This document shows, piece by piece, positions 31,891 to 41,832 of a stretch of DNA of 64,000 bases. Source of the DNA: Pelagophyceae sp. CCMP2097 (lineage: Eukaryota > Sar > Pelagophyceae); contig MU657165.1 of assembly GCA_026770575.1 (NCBI GenBank), positions 1,128,479 through 1,192,478 on the forward strand. Direction: 5' to 3'. The position numbers and the translations under genes are program-made. Each line of letters begins with the position of its first letter. The stretch's first letter is position 1. Below the pieces are notes generated by a model. It was given only the letters and a program-made list of their open reading frames with translations, was not told the DNA's origin and made no database searches.

Positions 31891-34230
31891 TTAATTCCTT
31901 GCTTCTTGCGTCTTGCTGCGCAGGTACGCACCTTGTTCGGCGCTTGATCGCAGCGCGTCCCACTCAAAGTAGGGCACGCGGACCACCTTCCAACCCAGGC
32001 GGCCGAGCATCCTCTCCTTGAATCTGGACCGGCCGTCGAGCACGTGCGCCGCGCCGCCCGCGAGGTACTGCGCCGGGCCGGCAAATTCGACGGCGACGCT
32101 TGTGGCCGGCTGCGCACAATTGACGCGGAGGCCTTCGGCGGTGACGTGTGGGGCGTGCGCCCAGCCGATGCGGTCGAGCGCCGCCGACACGTCGCGCTGC
32201 GCCGGGGGCGGGCTCGGCTCCTGGCGGATGTACGCCGCCCGGAGCTCGGCCTCGTGGCGGCTTAAAATCTTTGGCAGCGCGTGCTGCGGCGCCTCTCTCC
32301 ACAGATGCACGTAGACCTGGTGCAACTGCGAGAGCCCGTCGTGGTTGAACTCGGCGAACTTGCCTTGGATGCTCGAAGCCATCGCCTCGAAGAGCTGTGG
32401 CGCCTCGACGCCCGCCGTCGCTAAAGCCCAGGCGGTGTTGGCGAGGGCTTGCGCTTCAAAAGTCGCAATCTTCTCGAGGGATTCAGCGGCAATGGCTTCA
32501 AATAGCGCCGGCGCCTCGACCGCCGCCGTGGCGTAGGCCCAGGCGGTGTTGGCTAAAGCTTGGGAGTTGAACGTCGCCATCTTCTTCGATGATTCCGCAG
32601 CGACGGCCTCGAACAGCGCCGGCGCCGAGACGCCCGCCGTCGAGTACGCCCACGCCGTGTTCGAGAGATTCTGCGAGGTAAACGCCGCAATCTTCTTCGG
32701 TGCTTCTGCAGCGACCGCGTCGAAGAGCGCCGGCGCCGCGACGCGCGCCTTTGCAAACGCCCAGGCCGTGTTCGCCAGCTCTTGCGAGTTGAACTGCGCA
32801 ATCTTCTCCCGCGCCTCGGCGGCGACCGTCTCGAACAGCGAGGGCGCCAAAACGCCCGCCGTCGCGTAGGCCCAGGCGGTGTTTGCGAGCGCTTGCGGGG
32901 TGAACGTCCGAATCTTCTTCAGCGCTTCGGCGGCGATGGCCTCGAAGAGCGGCCGGTTCGCCTCTGCCGCGCCCGCCGTCGAAAAGGCCCAGGCGGTGTT
33001 TGCGAGCGCTTGCGGGGTGAACGTCCCGATCTTCTCCGGCAATTCTTCGGCAATTCTCGCAAATAAAGCTGGCGCCTCGACGCCCGCCGTCGCAAAAGCC
33101 CAGGCGGTGTTTGAGAGGTTTTGCGCGGTGAACGTCCCGATCTTCTTCGACGATTCAGCGGCAATGACCTCGAACAAAGCCGGCGCCTCCATTCCCGCCC
33201 TCGCGTAAGCCCAGGCGGTGTTGGCCAGAGCCTGCGCGTTGAACGTCTTCATCTTCTTCGGTGCTTCTGAAGCGACTGCTTTAAACAGCGCCGGCGCCTC
33301 GACGCCCGCCCTCGCAAACGCCCAGGCGGTGTTCGCGAGTTCTTGCGCCTTGAACGTGGCCATCTTCGCCGCGGCCTCCAAGGCTACAGCGTCGAAGAGG
33401 GGTGCGTGCCGCGCGCCCGCCGTGGCAAAGGACCAGACGACGTTGGCGAGCGTTTGTGCGTTACAGGCGGCCAACTTGCGCAAAACAGCAGGCGCGGCGG
33501 CGTCGAAGATGGCGGGTCCCGAAAAACGGAGTTTTGCGGCACCCCAGCAGGCGCTCGCGAGGAGTCTGGAGTCCCAGCGGTGGTCGGATCGGATGCCGTC
33601 GGCGGCGCGGGCTAAAAGGCGGTGGAGGAGCGGCTTCGACTCGTTTTCAAACGTTTCGGCTAATAAGCCGACGCGGTGCAGCGCCGTCGAAAGGTTGACG
33701 TGGTTAAAGTCCTTCCCGCGGGCGTCGTAGAGCGCCAGCACCGCCGCCGCGGACTCGCAGGACGCGACCTGCTCGTTGAGCGTGCGCGGCGACGCCGCCG
33801 ACGCGGACGCCGCCGCCGCCGCCGCCGGCGTCGGCCGCGGCGGCGCCTTCACCTTGGGCTTCGACAGGTTGGTTGCGAGGAGGACGCGCATCTCGCGGCC
33901 TTTGAGCTGGATGGGGCTCTGCAGCTTGTGCTCGACGTTTCGGCCGTCGGACGCGTCGATGGTGACGTAGGCGGTGCCGCGCGAGTCGCCCGGCGCGCGG
34001 CCAGTCGGGACCTTGACGCTCTTCACGTCGAAGAGCGGCGTCAGCGCGGCGTGCACGTCCGCCGCCGTCGCGCCGCTCGGCAGGTCGCGCACCAAGAGCT
34101 CCACGTCCAACCGAGGGCCGCGCACCGCGAAGCGGCGAACCGGCAGACGCACCGGCGACGAAACGGAACGGCGCGGGAGAGCCATCATCTCGGCGGTGCG
34201 TCGCAAAGGACGACGAGCTGGCTCAGTCAA
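31891..34230 (-). CDS. RRM, OPR-like repeat and RAP-domain organelle RNA-binding protein
   Basis: A 779-codon intronless frame. The arginine-rich start (MTEPARRPLRRTAEMMALPR R) suits organelle targeting. An RRM covers residues about 40-120 (LDVELLVRDLPSGATAADVH). Residues about 257-630 are ten tandem 37-39-residue repeats with the consensus F-x-x-Q-x-LANTAWAFATAGVEAPALFE. These are helical pairs of the octotricopeptide/FASTK-like class. The C-terminus from about 710 is a RAP domain: VAVEFAGPAQYLAGG, RFKERMLGRLGWKVVRVPYF EWDAL. Such proteins bind organelle transcripts for stability, splicing or translation. The repeats are unusually uniform. Which organelle, and which RNA, cannot be told. Confidence 0.88.
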   Translation of the reverse strand: MTEPARRPLRRTAEMMALPRRSVSSPVRLPVRRFAVRGPRLDVELLVRDLPSGATAADVHAALTPLFDVKSVKVPTGRAPGDSRGTAYVTIDASDGRNVEHKLQSPIQLKGREMRVLLATNLSKPKVKAPPRPTPAAAAAASASAASPRTLNEQVASCESAAAVLALYDARGKDFNHVNLSTALHRVGLLAETFENESKPLLHRLLARAADGIRSDHRWDSRLLASACWGAAKLRFSGPAIFDAAAPAVLRKLAACNAQTLANVVWSFATAGARHAPLFDAVALEAAAKMATFKAQELANTAWAFARAGVEAPALFKAVASEAPKKMKTFNAQALANTAWAYARAGMEAPALFEVIAAESSKKIGTFTAQNLSNTAWAFATAGVEAPALFARIAEELPEKIGTFTPQALANTAWAFSTAGAAEANRPLFEAIAAEALKKIRTFTPQALANTAWAYATAGVLAPSLFETVAAEAREKIAQFNSQELANTAWAFAKARVAAPALFDAVAAEAPKKIAAFTSQNLSNTAWAYSTAGVSAPALFEAVAAESSKKMATFNSQALANTAWAYATAAVEAPALFEAIAAESLEKIATFEAQALANTAWALATAGVEAPQLFEAMASSIQGKFAEFNHDGLSQLHQVYVHLWREAPQHALPKILSRHEAELRAAYIRQEPSPPPAQRDVSAALDRIGWAHAPHVTAEGLRVNCAQPATSVAVEFAGPAQYLAGGAAHVLDGRSRFKERMLGRLGWKVVRVPYFEWDALRSSAEQGAYLRSKTQEARN

Positions 34231-34567
34231 CCTCAGTCGGTAGCTGCGCGCAAGCCCTGCTGCGCACCGAGCCCGGCGGCGAGCACTTCACCACGTCCGG
34301 CACTATTTACACTGTGTCCGAGTCCGAGTCCACTAGGCGGTGCCGCCGCTTCTCTTCGCGCTCTCCCGTTTCTCTGCTCGCTGTGCTTCGCCTGCCCTCC
34401 GCGCCGACTGTTTGATCGTTTAAAGTAAATGTCGCCAAAAAGGCTAAGCGTTCACGCGACGGGTCCACGCGAAGAAGGGCCCTCGAGCTCGAGCTCCATA
34501 GTGTGGCCCTCCCTGAGCTCAGGAGGGTGCACCCAGGAGGGTGTACCCTGAGCTCAGGATATGACCG
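34231..34567. other. Intergenic; palindromic cluster at the right end
   Basis: No gene. At 34512-34559 CCTGAGCTCAGG, itself a palindrome, occurs twice around gggtgcacccaggagggtgt, forming an extended imperfect hairpin just past the stop of the CEP131-like gene. Confidence 0.5.
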
Positions 34568-35068
34568 TTATGGAAGCCTGCTCAGGCTCGCGCGCGCGCC
34601 GTGCGCGGCGCTCAGGCTCGCGCGCGCGCCGTGCGCGGGGGCGTGGCCGGGTGCGGCGCCGTGCCGCCGGGCCCTGGCGGGCGTCGCGGCTGCAGTCGCG
34701 GCTGCGGCGGCTTCGGCTGGGGGCCTTTGCGCGGGCCGCGCGCGTCTGGCGTCGCGGGCGGCCTGCTGCGTGGCGTAGCCGCGGAGGAGCTTGCAGCGGT
34801 GCTCGTACTTAATGCCTTCGAGCTCGAGGGCGTCGCGGATCTGCGCCGTCTCCGAGGACAGCGCCGCGAGCACCTTGGTCACCTGCGCGTCGCGCGCCTG
34901 CGCGGGAAAGAGCGTCGCGGGCTGAAAGGGCGCGCGAGAAGCGGCGCCCCGCGGAAGGCCGCATGGCGGATGGCGGCGACTCGCCGCGAGCGAGCGCTCG
35001 TGCCGCGCAGCGGCGGCGTCGACCGCCGCCTGGTGCGCGGCGCGCTGTCGCCGCGCCGCGGCCTGGAC

Positions 35069-35100
<32 letters not shown>

Positions 35101-36876
35101 AATCGGCGAGCGCCGCGGCCGCGGCCGCGTGGCCGCCGCGGACGTCGGCGAGCGCCGCGTCGACGTCCGCCGCCGCGCGCGCGGCGGCGCGGCGCGGCCC
35201 CGCACAGGCGGCCTCGGCGGTGCCGCGGGCGTGCGCCGCCGCGGCGAGGCGCTGCACCGCCGCGGCCTCGTTTGTGCGCAGCGCTTCGATTTCGCGGAGC
35301 GCCTCGACGCGGCCGTCGACCCACTCGGACCGCCGTTTTCGTAGCGCCGCAAACGCGTCGACGTGCGCGTGCCGCAGCTCGCTCTTCAGCGCCTGTGCGC
35401 ATTCGGGTCCTCGCTCCGACTTAAGAACACGCGGCCGTCCGAAGTAAGGACGTCCGAAGAAAGGACGCACCTCGTGCGAGGATCGGACGTCGCGCTCCTT
35501 GGCCAGGGCCCGCTTCTCCGAGTCGCGGATCTGCGCGTCGATCGCCGCGTCGCGCTGCGCCGCCGCCGCAGCTGCCGCCGCAGAAACGTCGTCCTGTTCG
35601 GCGGGGTCGGGAAGGCACCGGTAGTTTGGTCGTCGGCGGTCCGCCTCCGGTGGGCGAGGCGCACCTCGAGGAGCCGGTCGTGGTCCTCCGTCGCCGAGGA
35701 CCGCGCGGCGCCGAGGTCGTCTGCGCGCGCCATGGACACTGCGACTTGGGCCGCCTGTCGCGCGTCGTCGAGGCCCCGCGGCGCGCGCGGACGACGGACC
35801 TGGAGCAGCTTGAGTGTCTCGCGGCGCTCGGCGACGTGCCGGTCCTGCAGCGCCTGGAGGCGCTCCTCGGCGTGCTGCCGCGCGGCGGCGGCGTCGGCGG
35901 CGGCGCCGCGGGCCTCGTTCGCACGCCGCTGCTCGAGGTCGCGGCGCAGGCGGCCGGCGGCCTCGGCGGACCGCTCGACGGCGGCGGCGTAGGCTGCGCG
36001 GCGCGCGGCCTCGGCCTCGCACAGGCGGTCGGCGACGCCGCGGCGCTCGTCGCCCTCGGCGTCGGCGTGCTTGCCCCGGAGGCCATCTCTCAGCAACTCG
36101 CGCGCACGCTGCTGCGTCTCCTCGAGCTCGCGCCGCATCAGCGCCGCCGCCCAACGCTTTTGCTGCTCCAGCTCCTACGCCATCTTCCCTCGAAACGACG
36201 CCGGGCTGCGCGGCGCGGGCGGCACGCACGGCCATGTCCAGCTTTTGCTTCTCCATGAGCCGCTCGATCTCCGGCTCGAGGCCCTTGACGGTAAGCTCGC
36301 GGATTTGCTCCGTCTGCGCCGCGAGGTACGCCTTGCGCCTCGCCGAGGCGCCGCGGTCCCAGTCCGCGCGGCATCGCACGGCCTCGACGCGCGACGCCTC
36401 CTCCGCCAGTCGCAGCCGTTGCGCCAGCTCCTCGTGCGACACGCGCGCCGCCTACAGGACGCCCGTCGCCCGCGTGCGCGCCTTTGGGGCCGGCGGCCGG
36501 CGCGGCACCTCGGCAAGCGCCGCGCACTGCGCCGTGAGGGCCTCCTTGTCTCGGACGACGCCGTCGGCTTGGCCGAGGAGCGCGGCGAGCGCGGCGTGGC
36601 GCTGCGCCGTGGCCGCGCGGCCGGCGTCGACGTGCTTTTTGTGCTGGTGCGCCACGTCCGCGCGGTGCGCCGCAGCCTCCTTGTCGCACGCCGACCCGAG
36701 GAGCCAGAGAGCCTTGTCCGCGTCCTCGAGCTCCACGCTCAGCTGCGCCAGCCTAGGCGCCGCGTCGGCGAGGGCCGCAGCAACGCGCGCGCCGGCAAAC
36801 GGCCACCCGGGGGCCGACGACGCGTGGGTCGACGCAACCCTCTCTGTTCTGGCTCGTCCTTTGGAACAGGGGGCAT
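34568..36876 (-). CDS. CEP131/AZI1-like centrosomal-ciliary coiled-coil protein
   Basis: A multi-exon, almost wholly coiled-coil product. Blocks in order are VELEDADKALWLLGSACDKE (near 36720), HEELAQRLRLAEEASRVEAV, then EQIRELTVKGLEPEIERLME KQKLDMA (near 36220-36320). The TVKGLEPEI-L--K-K segment is the best-conserved signature of CEP131/AZI1. Next come ELEQQKRWAAALMRRELEET with a long charged helix to about 35800, and DAQVTKVLAALSSETAQIRD, ALELEGIKYEHRCKLL near the end. The tail is duplicated (HGARASLS twice) by a 30-bp tandem repeat at about 34568-34640. CEP131 sits at centriolar satellites and basal bodies. An intron near 36180-36235 (GTGCGT...GTAG) restores the frame. The first exon and start (36876 proposed) are uncertain. 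Confidence 0.65.
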
Positions 36877-36998
36877 GCGGGCGACGCCGGCGCGCGCCGC
36901 GCTTTGGCGTGGACGCCCGTCTTCATCGCAAGGCGCCAACAGGCGGCGCGCCAACGCGGTTGGAATCGCTGAACGGGTAGTCGCCAAACGCCGCGACG

Positions 36999-38594
36999 AT
37001 GAGGTCGCCTCAGGGCCGAGGGCGGCCGCGGTCGCCGCCGGCGTCGCGGAGTCGGTCGCCGAGCTCGCGTTCGTCGTCGTCGTCGTCGGGGTCGCGGTCG
37101 CGGTCGCGGTCGCGGTCGCGCCCGCGGCCGGCGCGCAAGAAGAGCCGATCGCGGTCACCGCAGCGGCGCGACCGCCGCGACGACGACCGCGGCGGCGGCG
37201 ACGACCGCCGCGACGACCGCCGCGACGACCGCCGCGACGAAGCGCGCCGCGGCGAGGACCGGCGCGGCGAGGACCGGCGCGGCCAGGAGAGACCACCCCC
37301 ACCACCACCCCGACGCGTAAGCACTCGCGCGCGCGGGCAAGGCGCCCGAGGGAACGGACCCCCCCGACGGTCGTCGTATGCGGCCCTCGACGGCGGACCT
37401 TGCCCCGCCAACATTTGGTCCGACGGCGTCGCTCGACGTCGGACGTAGGTCGACGAGGGCGCGCGGCTCTTCGTCGGCAACCTCTCCTTTGACACGGACG
37501 ACGCGTCGCTCCGCGCGTTCTTCTCGAGGCGCGTCGGCCCTATCGTGCTCTCTCCTCCATGCGAAGCCCTAGGTTTGGCACGGTGGTCGACTGCCACGTC
37601 GCCAAGGACCGCGAGACGACCAAGCCGCGCGGCTTCGCCTTCGTCACCATGGCCGACGCCCTCGAGGCCAAGGCGGCCACCGAGGTGCCGCAAACTGCGC
37701 GAGGCGCCGTTTCGACCCGCACCGTCCCAGAGTCGTCCGCAGGCCGGCGACGGCGGCGAGCTCGACGGCCGGCAGATCCGCGTCAACGAGGCGAACAAGC
37801 GCGACGGAAGCGGCGGCGGCCCCGGCGGCGGCCCCGGCGGCCCCGGCTGCGGCCCCGGCGGCCCCGGCGGCGGCGGCGGCGGGCCGGCGTTTGAGCGCAA
37901 GTTCCAGCAGGAGACGCGGTACGCGTGGGGCAAAGCCGGCGAGGACGAGGCGGACCGTTTAGCCGAGGGCGCGGGCGAGGCGGACGCGGACGCGGAAAAG
38001 GCGAACTTTGGCCTCTCTGGGGCGCTGGCCAAGGACGAAACGACTGGCAATACATACAGAGGCCACGTGCTCAAGTGGTCCGAGCCAGAGGACGCGCGCC
38101 AGCCCGCCGAGCGCTGGCGCCTCTACGTCTTCAAGGGCGACGACCTCGCCGAGACGCTGCACATCCACCGCCAGTCGGCCTTTCTTATTGGCAGGATCAA
38201 AGAGATTGCAGACGTCAGTCCGCCCTCGCAGCTCCTTCGCCTTTCGCGCGCCGACGCCCGCGCCCGCGTAGGTGCTGACGATGCACCCTTCCTGCTCGGG
38301 CCAGCACGCGGTGCTGCAGTTCCGAGCGCAGGGCGGTTTCGTCCGGCCGTACATCCTCGACTTGGAGGTAATCGTCAATTTTATCGTATTCGGTTTCGCT
38401 CACTTTATAAATTTTATTACCATTTTCATCTATTTTTAATAAAACCTTAGTGTCATTAATAGGCGACGAACGGCACCTTCCTCAACGGCGAGCGCATCGA
38501 GGCCGCGCGCTACGTCGAGCTCCGCCAAAAGGACGTCCTCAAGTTCGGCAACTCGACGCGCGAGTACGTCCTCATCAAGGCGCCGCAGGCGTGA
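36999..38594 (+). CDS. RS-rich RRM protein with SNIP1/DAWDLE-type FHA domain
   Basis: ATG 36999 starts an RS/RD-rich leader with direct repeats (RRDDRRDDRRD, RGEDRRGEDRRG). An RRM follows, assembled from three exons: LFVGNLSFDTDDASLRAFFS, FGTVVDCHVAKDRETTKPRG FAFVTM, and ELDGRQIRVNEANKR. A glycine/proline linker leads to a complete SNIP1-type FHA: ANFGLSGALAKDETTGNTYR, ERWRLYVFKGDDLAETLHIH RQSAFLIGR, then across introns HPSCSGQHAVLQFRAQGGFV RPYILDLE and ATNGTFLNGERIEAARYVEL. FHA domains bind phosphothreonine. SNIP1/DDL/Pml1 act in the spliceosome retention complex and miRNA biogenesis. Intron 38368-38462 is 95 nt and very AT-rich. The first RRM intron appears to start with GC. Confidence 0.88.
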
Positions 38595-39024
38595 CTCGCG
38601 TGCCGGCCGGCCGGACGGCGGCGCCGAGAGCCGCCGGCGACTTGGGCTAAAGCTGCGCTGATTCGGTCCAACCCCGGTACCGCCGCGCCGCTCCGTGTCG
38701 GCTTGGACGGTCGCGCTGCCGCGGCGGCGTTTGACTGTCGCTTCGGGGGCTGACGCGGGACGAGCCGGGAGCTGGCCGCGCGCATGCATTCTGGTGCGAG
38801 CCTCGAAGCACACACTGAGCCACGGTCATCGTCTCCTTGGTGGGCATGTGCTCCTGCTCGCATCTCTATAGGCTGTTTCGTACACGGCTGCTGATTCAAC
38901 GAGACTGAGGCAAGCACGAGAAGAGGAGTTAAGGTATGATACATTAGTGAACAAGAGAGGAGCCTCGGAGAGTGTATCCTGATATACAAGCGGATTGTGC
39001 GCGGCTGCGGCCGTCGCCGGCGTC
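38595..39024. other. Convergent intergenic region, no gene seen
   Basis: Lies between the stop of the RRM-FHA gene and the end of the NRT2 frame. No repeat or supported frame. Confidence 0.45.
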
Positions 39025-41601
39025 TTAGATGTCCTCGACACCCTTGGCGGTCGTGTCCACGACCTTATCGCACGTGCCCGTCATGTGCGAGTGGCCGTCG
39101 ATGCGGAGGAGGAAGACGGTCTGCGCGGCGCACATGATGATTTAGCCCATCATCTGGAAGCCCATCGCGAGGCCCTCCATGCCGTCCTCGGCGTAGACGT
39201 TGAGGAAGAGCAAACCCCAGAACATGGCGCCAATGTTGCCCCAGGCGCCGACGACGGCGGAGACGCCGCCGACGTACTCAGGGTCGACAAAGGGCACGAT
39301 GCCAAAAGTGGAACCTTCCGCGGACTGCACGAACGCGGAGAACACGATGAGCGACGCGATGGCGGCGTGGATGGAGACGCGCGTGCCGAAGATGACGAGC
39401 ATCACGCCGACGCCCATGAGCATGAACCACTGCGCGATCATGCGCCCGCGCATGCCTTAGTGTTTTGCGAGGAAGTCGGAAGTCGCGCCTCGGCACGACC
39501 GGCAGAAGAGGTTCATGTAGCCGAAGAGAGACGCGCACAAGCCGCCGTCGACGACCCCGAGGTCGAACGACTTCCGGTTGGAGAAGTAGACGCCGCCGAT
39601 GTTGGTCATGTGCAGCTCGACGCCGAAGCAGCAACCATATTGGACCCCGAGGATCCAAGAGTTGTAGTTGAGGAAGCCCTTGCGCATCGACTGCGAAATG
39701 GCCTTCTTCTCGACCACGCCGCTGGCCTGCAGCTTCTGGAGGTCGCCGCGCGGGCCGTCGTCGGCCATGCAGAACATGGAGATAGCGATGAAGAGGGTGA
39801 TCGATGCGGGGACGACGAACGACGCGCGCCACGCGTCGTCGACCGGCAGGATGCGGAGGAAGCCAACGTACGTGCCGAGCATGAGCTGGTACGTCACGCT
39901 GCCGCCGAGGTTGTCCCAGCCGCCGGCGGTGGCGTTGGCCGTGCCGACGATTTCGCTGACGAAGAGGCCAGTGGTCCAGGATTGGGTGACGACGAACGTC
40001 GCGCCGGCAAAGCCGATCATGAAGCGGACGAGGCCAAGCCCCCAGATCGTCGTGACGGAGGCGCCGAGGAGAGTCATGATGGCCGCCCAGACCAAAAGAA
40101 AGGTCTGGCACTTCCTGGGCCCGACCCTGTCAACTAAAGGGCCGACAACGAAGCGCGCCGAGACGGTGGAGGCCACCGAGGCGATGTTTACCGCGAAGAC
40201 CTAGAAAAGGCGGGGTATAGAACTCGGCCATCCCGGGAGGGCCCCCAAACGCCCCAAACGCGCCCCCGACTCGGAACAAAAACACGCCAACTGGGAGACA
40301 GAGATCTTGTAACACTTCCCAACTCCCGAAAGGGGAACTGACTTTCCCATCAAATCCAATGGGCAAGTGCGTTGACGAGGACGCAACGTTCTTCTTCTCC
40401 TGAACCTCGACAACAGCATCTCTTGCTGTTGGAGGATCAAGCCGACCCGCGCACCCGAGTGCATAACAGAAGAAGAAGAGGGCACGCGGGCGGTATAGTG
40501 ATGTGTATTTCCTAAAGTACATTTGACCCCCCGATATTTTCGACTCGGAGACAGCCCTCTGGCGGCGAGTACTCGCGGGCGCGGATGTCCGCGCGCAGAA
40601 GAAGCACGGAGCCCGCTCCGTAAGGTACNNNNNNNNNNNNNNNNNNNNNNNNNNNNNNNNNNNNNNNNNNNNNNNNNNNNNNNNNNNNNNNNNNNNNNNN
40701 NNNNNNNNNNNNNNNNNNNNNNNNNNNNNNNNNNNNNNNNNNNNNNNNNNNNNNNNNNNNNNNNNNNNNNNNNNNNNNNNNNNNNNNNNNNNNNNNNNNN
40801 NNNNNNNNNNNNNNNNNNNNNNNNNNNNNNNNNNNNNNNNNNNNNNNNNNNNNNNNNNNNNNNNNNNNNNNNNNNNNNNNNNNNNNNNNNNNNNNNNNNN
40901 NNNNNNNNNNNNNNNNNNNNNNNNNNNNNNNNNNNNNNNNNNNNNNNNNNNNNNNNNNNNNNNNNNNNNNNNNNNNNNNNNNNNNNNNNNNNNNNNNNNN
41001 NNNNNNNNNNNNNNNNNNNNNNNNNNNNNNNNNNNNNNNNNNNNNNNNNNNNNNNNNNNNNNNNNNNNNNNNNNNNNNNNNNNTTTTTTTGGCACCAGCC
41101 CATAGAGACGGGTGATTCCCGACACATATGTCTTAAGTCCTAGGTGCGCACAACTATGAGCGCCGTGAGCGCCCCTCCAAGTTGAGACCATTTCACACTT
41201 CACCCCCGCACCTAGCCTATACGTGCCGGCGTCGAGTAAAGACGGTTCCCGCCCATAGATGAGACCCTATACTCGGACCCCTGACCCTCCGCTCGGCGCT
41301 TGGGGCAAAGGCGCCCGCGCGCGAGGCGCCCGGAGAATGAGCTCGAAATTGACCTCGCACAAATACGAGTGTTACAAGATCTCTGTCTCCCAGTTGGCGT
41401 GAAGGCGCGCACCTGCTTCAGCGACATGCCCAGCGACGCCTTGGGCATGAGCGGCGCGAAGGCGAACCAGCAGACGAACGCGGAGAAGAAGGAGCGATGG
41501 TGGTTCGGGGAGCGCTGCAAACGCGTCCGGCACGGCGTCCTCCAGCGGCGTTCTGCGGCGGCGGGCTGCGGCAGCACGGGACGCCACTCAGACGGACCCA
41601 A
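39025..41601 (-). pseudogene. NRT2/NNP nitrate transporter with two in-frame TAA codons
   Basis: Exon 1 (from about 41601) reads HHRSFFSAFVCWFAFAPLMP KASLGMSLKQ, then a GTGCGC donor at 41404. A 1.2-kb intron holds an assembly gap. Exon 2 (acceptor at 40203) resumes VFAVNIASVASTVSARFVVG, matching NRT2 ...NSNIASV.... The first NNP signature is ANATAGGWDNLGGSVTYQLM and the second is YVGGVSAVVGAWGNIGAMFW. The family is the high-affinity nitrate/nitrite MFS carriers of the plasma membrane. The frame is conserved throughout but broken by TAA at 39459-39457 (DFLAKH*GMRGRM) and TAA near 39144-39142 (GFQMMG*IIMCAA), both where relatives usually have tyrosine. It ends with DTTAKGVEDI and TAA at 39025. 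It is either a recent pseudogene, an allele with errors, or a readthrough case. The 5' start is uncertain. Confidence 0.8.
40283..41401. repeat. 33-bp perfect inverted repeat flanking gap in NRT2 intron
   Basis: 40283-40315 (CACGCCAACTGGGAGACAGA...) and 41369-41401 are exact reverse complements over 33 bp. They enclose 1.05 kb that includes 455 Ns (40629-41083). The right arm begins about 11 nt after the NRT2 splice donor. The size and perfect ends suggest an inserted element, but no clear target duplication is seen. Confidence 0.6.
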
Positions 41602-41832
41602 GCCTTGCGAGCGGCTTGCCTTCCCAGCCCCAGGGGAAGAACTTGCACGTCGAGGACTGCGGTCGATCGTTATGTATGCTATGTATGCGATGGGGTGCTA
41701 TGGACACTGCGCGGGCCTGGCGCTTCTTTGTAAACTCGTGGACGGGGTCCCTCGATGTGTTCATTCGATGATAACGGTTGCGCGCTCCGGGTCTGAGGCG
41801 GGTTCGGCGCTGGAAAACGCGGCGCACGTGGC

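Noticed and set aside
36739..37308. Minus-strand frame rich in G, R and T/A
   Set aside because: Antisense of the RS/RD repeats of the RRM-FHA gene.
39025..39460. TAA as a reassigned tyrosine codon
   Set aside because: TAA is a proper terminator in the GT8, Rab-like and ASAFAP-protein genes, so a genome-wide code change is not supported.
38995..40137. 380-codon plus-strand open frame
   Set aside because: It is the antisense shadow of the NRT2 exon, and its acidic/histidine-rich composition reflects the opposite-strand codons.
40629..41083. 455-N gap as a third MITE copy, because copy 1 is also 455 bp
   Set aside because: The equal length is coincidence as far as can be seen; neither gap flank carries CACTG ends.
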